Shown one piece after another: positions 23,701 through 33,400 of a stretch of 64,000 nucleotides of DNA. The DNA is taken from the NCBI RefSeq assembly GCF_026745355.1, contig NC_079204.1, positions 56,734,342 through 56,798,341 of the forward strand, given 5' to 3'. The notes under the pieces were generated by a model. It saw nothing but the letters and a program-made list of their open reading frames with translations, did not search any database and was not told the origin of the DNA. A program made the translations under genes and the position numbers. Each line of letters opens with the position of its first letter. Within the stretch, counting starts at the first letter, position 1. This DNA comes from Beta vulgaris subsp. vulgaris (taxonomy: Eukaryota > Streptophyta > Magnoliopsida > Caryophyllales > Amaranthaceae).

Positions 23701-26700
23701 TTTGCCCCTGCGGGCTGCAAGTCTGAACCTCATTCATAGGTTTATTCTTTGTCAAATTGAGGGTCTGGAATTGGTGAAAGCTGATGTGAGGTGGTACAAA
23801 CCCTGATTTTTGTATTATATACCCTTATTATGAGGATATATTTTCCCCCCTTCCCTTTCTTCTGAGAAACGGGTAAATTGCTTTTAGTAATGAGCCTGAG
23901 TTATAGAAGTGTGCTGGCATTAGAGAATTTTCGGATAGCGTAAAAGCGTAATGTCGATCTGATCCCTTGTAGAAGCAGTAGGCTTTTCAGTGTGTTGTGG
24001 CTCTTAGCAGTATTCTGTGTCCTCTATGCTTCTCCAAAGTCCAACCTTTATTTCCACTTTTTTTTTTTACTTTTGTCTTCTGTGTTCCCTATGTTTCTCC
24101 TTTCATTTTTCTAGATTTCTCTATCTTATCTTACCCCTCCTTATGGTTTATTTCCAATCTTACTGGGGGAGGTTGGGTATGGTGGGGGCCAGCCATTGTT
24201 TTTCCATATCTAGTTTGGGTTCTTGGGGCCTAAATCACCTTTATTTCCACCGTTTTTTTTTTTTTTTTTTTTTTTTTTGCCTTCTATGTCCGCTATGTTT
24301 CTCCCTTCATTTTTCTAGTTTTCTCTATCTTATCTTACCCCTACTTGTTGTTTATTTCCAATCTTATTGGGGGAGGTTGGTATGGTGGGGGACAGCCAGG
24401 GTAAAATGTTTTTCCATATCTAGTTTGGGTTCTTGGGGTCTAAATCACCTTATATTGGGTTGAAGCTGTTACTAATGATCCTTGTCAAGTTATTGTATGT
24501 TTTATAATCTAAACCATTTGAGTGATAATTTACTATGGCTCCACTCTCTTGCCTATATCTTTAATGCTGGTTTTTGGTTTCAACTCCTTGGAGTGCTGAT
24601 ATGGATTTATCGACTTTGGTGGCTGGTGGTGGTGATTTGATGGGCATGAAGACTGACTATATGCATTCTACAGGAAAATCCTTAATGAGCACCAGGAGGC
24701 TCTTTTACTTTCTTAAACTTAGCTTGGGACTTAAGTTGGTGTCTTGATTCATTTGTTGGTGGTATCTTGTTTTGAGCTTGATTAGAGTTGGTTCAATGCT
24801 GTCACTTTCAGGAAAAACAAAAGGAGAAGAAGCACAAAAAGGAGAAGAAAGACAAAGAAAAGAAAGAAGGCAAAGAAAAACGTGAGAAAGATAGAAATGA
24901 TGAAAAACAACGGGATAAGAAAGACAGAAAGGAGAAACAAAAAGACAAAAAGAAAGATAAGGAGAAGGACCGGGATAAAGACAAACATAAGAGTGATCTC
25001 TTACTTTCTGATGAGAAGAAGGTTGTGGGGTCAACTGACAGCCATGTTCACAAGTCCTCTGACAAGAGCAAACACAGAGAAAATGACAGAAATGCTACTT
25101 CTGCTGAGAAGAGAATTGGCGGGCTGTCTGCAGTTCCCAATGGGATGGTGGTTCATAAGAATAATCACCAAGTTCCTAACAGTAAGAGTTTCAAGTGTAC
25201 CCCAGAGTTGGGCAGGAAGAGCATGGATGAAGAAAGGAGAACAGTTAATCAATTGTCTGATAAGAATGTTGGTGCTGAGGGAAACAAGGATGGAGGAGTG
25301 GTCAAATTGGCTGCGAAGAGTGGAGGACCTCTACTGGATTCAAAGGAGAGGGACAAGGATGGAGGAGTGGTCAAATTGGCTGCAAAGAGTGGAGGACCTC
25401 TCCTGGATTCAAAGGAGAGGACCAAGGAGAAACCAGCCCTTGATGGAAGGATGGATGGACGAGGCGTCATCGGGGATGCTAGACCTAGTAAAATCCCTTT
25501 GGATCCAAAGTCTGTTGGTGTGGTTCAAAACAGAGTTGGAGGTATTCTCAGACCTGTGGAGAAGAAGATTGAGCAGAAAGTGGAAGGGAAGGAGAAGGTT
25601 AGAGAGAAAGAAGGTGATGATAAAAAAGGAGATAGAAGAAAGGAAAAAGACCGAGAGAAATCAGTCCTCAAGGACAGGGAAAAGGAGAAGAAGAAAGAGG
25701 AGGTAGCAAAGACAACATATGAAGAGAAGCACTTACAAATGACAAGAATGAAAGATGGCAGTGAGAACCACTTACTGAAGCCAAGTGCAAAGAATGGAAC
25801 CATGAAGGATGTTTCAGGCGTCCAGAGTGTGGGGTTTCATAACATAACAAAGGATAGCAATCATCATACTCCTACTGTGAATAATAGGAAACGGAAGGAC
25901 ATTGGGCTCAATGGTACTTATGATGGTGAGCTCTTTATCAGCATTGTTTTTGACTGCTTGTGGAAACTGCTTCATTTGATACATAAATATTCTTTAGATA
26001 TTAGTGGTGGTTAAAAATGAAAAGAAAAATTAAGGGACTCAGCCCCTAGTACAATTGCAGTCTAGATCCTATTCCCTGCCCTTTGAAAGATTGGAATTGG
26101 TGTTCAAATGTACGTACTAGTTTGATTTATCATGCCAATGATATATGTACGATCCTTGAATTTTATCTGTAGCTTATGTAAATGCTACTTATGTTTGGGT
26201 TTATCTCGACAGAGCTTGTCACTGGGCCTAATAAGATGGCAAGGACAACGACTTCCCCTCATCAGTTGACAGAAAATGGAAGGATCTTGGAGCCTTGCCA
26301 GAACTCTGCTGCATTTGCTCCCGCTACCCAGAGGCCACCCGTGAATATTAAAGGGGAACGTAATCTTCCTCATGATGATACGCAGAGACCACCCATGAAA
26401 ATTAAAATGGATGGCAAGGAATGCAAAATCAATGGCACAATTGCCGGTCCCTGCACACAATCTTCTCGAGAAACAACTGCAAAAGCAGAACGGAAATCTG
26501 ATGCTCCTGCAAAGCCACCTCATCCAGATACAAAGTATCTCGGCCAGGTGCTTGTAGTACCTAAATTAGATGAATGGTCTGATCTTGTTGACCAAGAGTG
26601 GCTATTTAACAGCAATAGCTCCTCAACAAGGAGGCCAGACGTTAAATTGTCTGGGATCGATGAAACGCCGCAGGTATGGGAAAGAGCCTTGTGGTTAGAG

Positions 26701-26742
26701 CCAGTAGATATTCATGCTTTGCCATATGTTATTCCTCACTGA
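14707..26742 (+). CDS. Lysine-rich protein of unknown function (MSRCFPFPPPGYE family)
   Basis: Joining 14707-14784, 24812-25925 and 26213-26742 gives 573 codons plus a stop, with introns at phase 0 and phase 1. The N-terminus MSRCFPFPPPGYERK is, as I recall, shared by plant proteins labelled DNA ligase-like or myb-like protein X, of no proven function. Residues ~27-80 are almost pure Lys/Glu/Asp and likely coiled or disordered, with more charged blocks near 275-320. A 23-residue unit starting KDGGVVKLAAK is duplicated in tandem at 185-207 and 208-230. A conserved-looking C-terminal block has EWSDLVDQEWLF at 518-529 and ALPYVIPH at the end. No catalytic domain is visible; the composition suggests nuclear location. 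The 10-kb first intron is full of transposons. Frame continuity across both junctions supports the model; reading through 25926 would end at 26014. Confidence 0.85.
16480..16610. mobile_element. 131-bp hAT-type MITE with 8-bp target duplication
   Basis: The termini CAGTGTTACCTAATTC and GAATTAGGTAACACTG are perfect inverted repeats. The 8-bp sequence GTAGAAAT stands directly outside both ends (16472-16479 and 16611-16618), the duplication length expected for hAT. The inside is rich in GCGAATT repeats and can fold on itself. Confidence 0.85.
16860..17520. mobile_element. 661-bp non-autonomous hAT element with 8-bp target duplication
   Basis: The 12-bp terminal inverted repeats TAGAGATGGCCA/TGGCCATCTCTA are flanked by the exact 8-bp duplication ATTCACAT (16852-16859 and 17521-17528). 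The subterminal regions are GGGC/GGCC-rich (for example TTGGGCGG and GGCGGGCTGATCC). The core is AT-rich with no transposase. Confidence 0.85.
19196..19367. mobile_element. 172-bp foldback MITE, hAT-like
   Basis: The ends CTATGTTACTCCGACAC and (complement of the right end) CTATGTTGCTCAGGG are inverted copies of the CTATGTTGCTCGGA terminus known from widespread plant MITEs. The flanks ATTTAAAG (19188-19195) and ATTCAAAG (19368-19375) form an 8-bp duplication with one mismatch. Confidence 0.65.
20115..22675 (+). mobile_element. Decayed RTE-type non-LTR retrotransposon
   Basis: Translated fragments in several frames follow the order of plant RTE LINEs. A DCKVI end of the endonuclease lies near 20120, then KWWKLQGD (~20205) and SWWNEEVRKVIKSKKEC (~20390). 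A KPDGIQIEVWRC region follows at ~20830, then the RT motif FIDLEKAYDEV (~21065) and a C-terminal MALDRVKWREK (~22239). The tail ATTTTGGGACTAACGCC...GTTGTTG ends at ~22675. The aspartate pair of the RT active site is lost, there are many stops, a 14-G run at 20873-20886 breaks the frame, and a MITE splits it at 21574. Open frames at 20255-20557 and 22239-22619 are pieces of this element. Confidence 0.8.
21574..21831. mobile_element. 258-bp Stowaway-like MITE inserted in the RTE element
   Basis: The long inverted termini CTCCCTCCGTCCCTTAATAG and its complement (at least 32 bp with few mismatches) are flanked by TA on both sides (21572-21573 and 21832-21833). The LINE reading frame resumes beyond it with IIQKDWELDGDVAHRIKG, so the MITE landed inside an existing LINE copy. 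Confidence 0.88.
24045..24453. repeat. Tandem duplication of ~200 bp in intron 1
   Basis: TTTATTTCCAC, CTATGTTTCTCC, TTCATTTTTCTAG, TATCTTATCTTACCCC, GGGGGAGGTTGG and TTTCCATATCTAGTTTGGG recur in the same order in both halves, the second starting at ~24238. A 28-T run at ~24252-24279 lies at the junction. The open frames here are artefacts of the repeat. Confidence 0.75.
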
Positions 26743-28000
26743 TTGGGTTTCATGAATTGTGGTTGTGATTTACTCATTACCCCCCTCCCTTTGCGGGGAG
26801 AAAACAAAACCCTAGCCAAGCTCGGGGAAATTGGCAGCAGAGGCTGTGAGATTGAAATTCCAGTTTCCCGCCTCGAAAGCTTGCTCCTTGAAACTACGAA
26901 TTCGTAGATTGGACTGAGCTCTTTCTGCATGTTCTGTACATTAGCATTTGGTGCAGCTATCAACTTTCTTCAGAGCTTTTCTCATATGGAAAAGACGATG
27001 CTGTTAGGTTGTGTCGCACCTGCCTCGGCTTAGATGCTGGTCATTCCAGGAGCTAGGGTTTTGATGGCAATTTTGAGCCTCCTAGCATGAGAAAACCCGA
27101 TTCTTTCGTAAGGGAAGTATAATCAGCTTCCCGTATAGTTGCAACGGTTGAGAAAATTGTCGTTTAGATGGGAGATGTATTAGCTTGTGAAATTTATTTT
27201 GTTTAGAGTTCAATGGGAGCTTTTGCTAATCTTTTCAGTGTAAGAGAAATTTCTTAGCCGTGGTGCTTGCACCCACCGATTTTGATTTGTAACATAATAC
27301 TCTTAATTTACAGAGAAATGTAACATAGAAGAAGGAAATGGGAAGGCAGCTTCATATATATATATAAACATTTTTCTATATTTTTTGCTTCATATATATG
27401 TTTTGTTAAATATCTGCATTATTTCCAGGTCACTCTCGAGTCTCGAGTAATTTTAGTTGAATAGAGCTTGAATTGAACTGGATTTATTTATTGGTCAAGT
27501 CGAGTTGCAATAACACATTGTCGATCTTTTGAGAAGGAATACTTTTAGTTACTCTAATAAGCGTGTTTTATTCAAAATGATTTTGATTGATCTAAATTTG
27601 GCTAAATTGTTGTGACTGATCTGAACCTGGCTAAATTGTTTTGACTGATTTGAACTTGCTAAACTGATTTTTACTAAATTTAGCTAAACTTTTTGGTAAA
27701 TCATTTATTTGAACTTCTGTCTTTTGAAATAAGTGCAGTGCAACTTAAATATCGAACTAGCAAATTACCATCATGGCGTGACATCAACTAATGTTATATT
27801 TCATTTTTTCTGGAGGTTGAGAGTTTGGGGTTTTGTTGGAGATACACAATATTGTCTTTCATAAAGTGCCAATAAATAGGTGGTATCACGTGAATGTGTG
27901 TTAGTAGCTAACTAGATTGCATGCAAACTATATAGGTGATGGCCTTTTTCAATTTAAGGATCTTTATAAACCAAAAACTCTTGCAGATTTTTTTAACACA
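26743..28000. other. 3' region of the lysine-rich gene and intergenic DNA
   Basis: The first ~600 bp after the stop is probably 3' UTR (transcript end perhaps near 27340, before a TA microsatellite at ~27354-27367). Beyond that it is AT-rich. A short direct repeat of TTTTGATTGATCTAAATTTGGCTAAA-type units lies at 27580-27690. No other gene is seen. Confidence 0.4.
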
Positions 28001-28009
28001 AAATAAGGG

Positions 28010-28820
28010 TTTTATATTACCATATCAATTAGTTACATCAAAGTCATTTAGAGGGGACCAAGCCCTCATAAATCATAATACCCATAAGCTAGATATCCAA
28101 AGTACATAAGCCCAAAATATGTAAACCAAAAGTACATCTTCATGGGAATTGATGAGAAACTAAAACGAACTAACCCGAAGTCATAGGATTCACCAACTAT
28201 TGCATATGGTCCTCCACAATGCATTGAGGGGGAGTGGTGTGGGTAATTTTTTCTTCCTCCATGTCCATTCCTAGTCTTGCCAATTTATGGGCTACAATAT
28301 TGGCATCACGTTTCGCGTGTAAGAAAATTACCACCCAGTTTGTTTTCGGGAGCTTCACTATATCACAGATGATTGCATTCAGTTGGTGATGAGGATATTT
28401 ATTTGCCCTTTCCATCATAATCTTCAGTGCTTGTGTATCTGTTTCAACCTCTAGTCTGGTGATGTTATGGTCCTTAGCCATTGAGAGGCCCTCTTCGATA
28501 GTAGCCAACTCGGCTGCAGCTGGATTGATGGCAGCAAACTTAATGGAGAAACTCATAAACCACGAGCCATCTGTTCGCCTAATCACTCCACCTTCACTTG
28601 TTTTGTCTTTAGCCTTCGATGACCCATCCGTGTTCAACTTGAGATAACTATGAACTGGAGGCTTCCAAGCAATGTTCAGATGAGGCTTCTGAATCATCTT
28701 GCTTTGCTTCTGGAAAACATCATTATTATGCATATAATCCATAAAGAACTGATTAAACTGTGATGAGGAGCGTAACATTGCTCCTTCAAAAACCGCCAAC
28801 ATTAGAACTTGAACCAATTA
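28010..28820 (-). mobile_element. L1-type LINE 3' fragment with an intact RNase H-like frame
   Basis: The minus-strand frame 28817-28197 (206 codons) has a full RNase H-like domain of the plant L1 type (RVT_3). LKLNTDGSSK supplies the first Asp, AAAELATIEEGL the Glu, LEVETDTQAL the second Asp, and KRDANIVAHKLARLG the final Asp region. Downstream on the minus strand ~190 bp of 3' UTR ends in GTTAAAAAAA at about 27988-27997. The start is arbitrary because the reverse transcriptase part is missing. It is most likely a 5'-truncated LINE. Single-domain RNase H-like proteins of this type are also annotated as plant genes, so expression should be checked before dismissal. Confidence 0.7.
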
Positions 28821-30230
28821 TAATCTAGTACATCTCGCTGTTAACGCGACTTGTTTTATGGACCGACCTGATTTGACCCAAGTAGTTGATTTAACTCGAT
28901 TTAAAAATCCCGACTCAAGATATTCAAAAAGTAATTTGACCAACTTACTATTTTGGAACGTGTAAGTTGTAATAAGTGCTATTAGTTTGGTTGATTAAGT
29001 GTCGCTTGAACCTTAAGTGTCGAAAATTGAACTAAAATCAATGCTAATATCAGGGCTGGACAAAGTAATATCTCTAAATTGGTATTGCTAAAATTAATGG
29101 AAATTTGATATTATCAGAACGGCACATTACATCAAATTTAACAAGATATCACATGACTATATTACGAAATATTTCAAATGAACAATTTAAAAAAATTACT
29201 GAAAATATTGCTGTTTTACTACGTCAATGTTGTCTAATTGTATGGATGTGTAACATTTTTTTTTGTTAAAGTAACGTGCAAAAAGGATTCAGTGAACCTT
29301 ATAAATTGAAGAAAAGTTAGTGCAAGATGTGGAGGTTTTAACATATACACTAATTTAAGTCATCCTATATTCCTATGTTACGTGCACAACTTCCGCTCTA
29401 GCTCAGGAATTAAATGCATAGTGTAATTGCATTTTAGTTTCCAACTACTCTACTTACGTCTCATGGTCTATGCACAAACATCATCAAAGCCTACTTGTAC
29501 TACTTTGATATGTAGAAATAAAAGTCTATACATCGATTTAATTTGAGTTGTCTAATGATTCAATATTTCAATTAGATTATAGAACGGAGGGAGTAGTAAT
29601 TAAGGAATATAAAACATGATATGATTTGTATTTTACGTTGTACTTATAGTGAAAAGTAATGATTTGTCGTTTTTTTAGACAAAAAACAAACAAAATAACA
29701 TTAGTTGAAGGCTTTTGGTATTATTGATTGTTTCAACTAATAGAAGTAACTTAAATGAGCAAAAAAAAACCAATAAAATTACAGTAAAATAATTACTTAA
29801 AGTAGAAAAAATTAAAATAGAAATATTTGAGACATCTAAAAAGAATAACGAGAAGTTGAGAACTATATTATAAGATGAAGAAGGTAATTGTAAACGACAA
29901 AATGACGACTCAAACTATACGGTGTATACACTTATTTGATGTAAAACTACACCCTCATCAGTCATCACACATTCATGGTATCACGTATATCTCATACGCA
30001 AATCATGCGAGAAAAAGATTGAACATGAGATAGTATAATCTTATCATTCTTATGGAAGGGTCTACATTATTGCATAATGGGACCAAAGTACACAAACGTT
30101 GGTTGTTGATTGTTATGTACCATTTTACAAGTATTTACTCCACCACTTACCAGTTTTAGCAAGGGAATTTAATGTTAAGTGTAATTATTGCACACAACTA
30201 CTTTTCTTTCATCACAAGTACTACACCTAT
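28821..30230. other. Intergenic region upstream of the CER26-like gene
   Basis: No gene is seen. Stowaway-internal remnants occur at ~29125-29175 (TTAACAAGATATCACATGACTATATTACG), and a single CGGAGGGAGTA terminus lies at 29585-29597. Any distal promoter elements of the wax gene would lie here; none can be named with confidence. Confidence 0.4.
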
Positions 30231-30241
30231 GCTATATATAG
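30231..30241 (+). promoter_or_regulatory. TATA box of the CER26-like gene
   Basis: GCTATATATAG stands ~200 bp above the ATG at 30436, which would give a leader of about 165 bp. A second AT run at 30297-30314 is a plain TA microsatellite and lies inside that leader. Confidence 0.5.
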
Positions 30242-30435
30242 TATGAACGTTCATACTCTAAACCTCACATACACTCTACTAGCTAATTCACCACTTATAT
30301 ATATATATATATATTGATAGATCGAAAAAGCATTAGAAGACCCTTCGCTCAAGAGCTAATTCGCCACTTAGCAACCCATCATATATCAAAAAAATAATAA
30401 GAGAGCAAATTAAATATTTTGCATTACCCTAAAAA

Positions 30436-33400
30436 ATGGTGGTTTGTAGTTCTAGTACAAAAAACCCTAAAGATGAAGAAAGTTCTCTTGTTTATGGGCA
30501 TAGATTATCCTCAGTTGGTTCGGCGACGGTAACGGGAGATTTAGTTTATGAGCCTAATAACATGGATTTAGCAATGAAACTTCATTATCTAAGGGTAGTT
30601 TACTTTCTTGATAGTGAAGCAATTGAAGGATTAATCCCTGTAAAATTGAAGGAGGGGATATTTGCATGGCTTTGTTATTATTATGAAACTTGTGGAAGAT
30701 TTAGGAGATCAGAAAATGGTGGTAAACCTTATATTAAGTGTAATGATTGTGGGGTGAGATTTGTGGAAGCTAAAAGCTCTAAAACCTTGGAAGAATGGCT
30801 TCAAATTAAGGATACTTTTTCTCAAAGACTTCTTGTTGCTGATAATGTTATTGGTCCTGAGCTCACTTTCTCACCACTTGTTTTCCTACAGGTTTGCTTA
30901 ATTTATTATCTTAATAATCATGTTTCTACTTTTAATTTTTTTATATAAGCAACCTTAAGTTTGCATATCATCAACCTTAATTATATATATGATGAAATTT
31001 GTAAGACGTGTATATTTTTTTTAATCCATATAACCTACAAAGGCAGTACAAAGTAGAAAGAAGGGGAGGGGGGATTCGAACATGTGACCTATCATTCACA
31101 GCACTTCAATCTTAACCACTAGGCGAAGACATCCTTGGTTTGTAAGACATGTATATAATAAGTTAATTTAGAGATACACTTAAACTAGTCTTTCATTTTT
31201 CGAGTGCTTTAGTTTAGACGTGCTAATTTGATAAGATTAAATCATCGTATCCAATTGTTACAAGTCGGTTTATTTATTCTCTAATAGTACTACTTCTCAT
31301 GATAGTATTCCTCAACTTATTACACTTTCTAAAACAAAACATTTTAACTCAAGTGATTTGAGCTTTCTTATTTGCTAAAATTGGATTAGAGTTATATTTT
31401 AAATGAACTTAGAAAGACATTGTTCATTGTTGTTATTGTTTTGTCATTAATTAGTATTTCTGAAATGATAAACCAAGGAAAATGCAGGATAGTATGTAGT
31501 ATGAAGTATGTATATATTTTGTTTCAAGCAATTAGTTGGTCTATGAAAAAATCTAATAATGGTTGGACAAAGAATCTTCAATCTATACTAAGAAACATCA
31601 TTGTTATGTTAGAATTCATTTCATATGTTAATTCATGGTCTCAATTAATAGTGCGTTGCCACGTTAGTATATATGTAGATACTCTCAGGAATGGACCAGA
31701 AGGTGATGTATCATGTATCATTGTATCATGTATCATGTATCATGTATCATGTATCATGTATCATGTAAATTGACTAGGCTAGGCCAATAAGTTGTTGCAG
31801 GTTGCTCTGTTGCCTGTTGGTAGCGTTTAGTAGTAATAAATGTAAAATAAATTCTCAGCTGTTGGTACTGCAGAGGGCACGCGAGTATGGTAAAACACTA
31901 TCAGCTAGAGGAAACCTTATCCACTATGAGGATAATATTAGAACTTTAGCATATTAATAAATACAAATAGAGATTGAATTCTAAATAACAAGTGTATAAA
32001 ATACACAAAAAAAGGTATTGATGTATAAATAATAAGTGTTTTAAACATACATGTATGAGTTTTTATAAAAATAAAGTTGCACCTATGTTGGGAAAAAGCT
32101 AGCAAAAACGCATAAATCGAGACAACTTTTACTCAGAAATAACAATCTTACTTTTTGACAAAAGTTACATTGTGGACAACTTTTACTTTTTGTCAGAAAT
32201 CACAATCTTACTTTTTGACAAAAGTTACATTGAATTCACAATAACAAGGGTTGTTTTGTAAGTAACAAATGTCTCAAACACATCAACGTAGGTTAGTTTA
32301 TCAATAACAAGTGTTTTTGAGACATAAATATGGGTTTATAAATTACAACATTGTCCCTGATACGCTTTTGAAGTTTCCCGTGGCCCGAGATCCGGACGGC
32401 ACAGGATGCCTCATAGGGACATGGGAGGTCATTGGAAAGGAGTCAATTGACTTGGAATAAATATCTGGATGCCTTTACGTACATTCGAGGCGATTTTGGT
32501 TTCACGAGAAATGAGCAAAAGGGAAGTTCAGAGACTTTTCGAGGTAACGCAAATGGTGCCAAGCACCCGCGTAACGTTACAAGCCACGCCGATTTTCCTA
32601 GAAATATTTCGGGAGAAAATATGACAAGGCTCGGAGAACTCCAAAAATATCCGAAAAACAACCAAAATTGAAGGTATACACTTTTTCGTACTTTCCCGAG
32701 GCTTGAGCTCCGAACGCCATCGGATACATCGTTAGGACACGGTAGGTCATTGGAAAGGAGTCATATGGCTTGGAACGAATATATGGATGACTTTACGTTC
32801 ATTTCGAGGCAATTTTGAGTTTCACGAGAAATGAACAAATGCTGTGTTAAGATGATTTTTGAGGCAACACAAATATTGCAAAGCACCCACGCAACCTTAC
32901 AAGTCACGTTGGCTTTCCTAGAAACGTTTCGAAAAAAAATATGACCAGGCCCGAAAAAGTACAAGTATGTCAAAAAAACAGCCAAAATTGGAGGTTATAA
33001 TACACGCTTTCGACATTTCACGGGGCTTGATCTCCGGACGCCAAGGGGTGCCTCATAGAGACATGGGAAGTCATTGTAAAGGGGTCATGTGACTTACAAC
33101 GAATATGTGGATGCCTTTACGTTCATTTCGAGGCAATTTTGGGTTTCACGAGAAATGAACAAATGGGGTTTTCAGAGGCTTTTCGAGGCAATGCAAATGG
33201 TGCCAAACACCCGCGCAACGTTATAAGTCACGTCGGCACTCCTAGGAATGTTTCGGGAGAAAGTATGACCAGACCCGGAGAAGTCCAAATATGTCCCAAA
33301 AACAACCAAAATTGAAGGTTATAATACACGCTTTCAGACTTTCCCGGGACTCGAGCTCCGGACGCCACATGATACTTCATTGGGACATGGGAGGTCATTG

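Larger units (their letters stand above)
14785..24811 (+). other. 10-kb transposon-filled intron 1 of the lysine-rich gene
   Basis: The donor AAG|GTTAAA and acceptor CACTTTCAG|GAA join in phase 0. The intron holds at least one RTE LINE, three hAT-like elements, one Stowaway-like MITE and a tandem duplication, listed separately. Stretches 14914-16278, 17843-19057, 19376-20114 and 22680-24040 show no gene and no element I recognise. A ~60-bp segment (GTGAAGGTAGCT(C/G)TGGTGGACCTAATGG) occurs twice, at ~19053 and ~19558. Confidence 0.8.

Noticed and set aside
24017..24463. 148-codon open frame with repeated aromatic segments
   Set aside because: It is a read-through of the ~200-bp tandem duplication and T run in intron 1.
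24882..25706. 274-codon open frame overlapping exon 2 of the lysine-rich gene
   Set aside because: It is an alternative frame of the AAG/GAA-rich exon; the frame at 24812-25925 joins both neighbouring exons in phase and has the recognisable family motifs.
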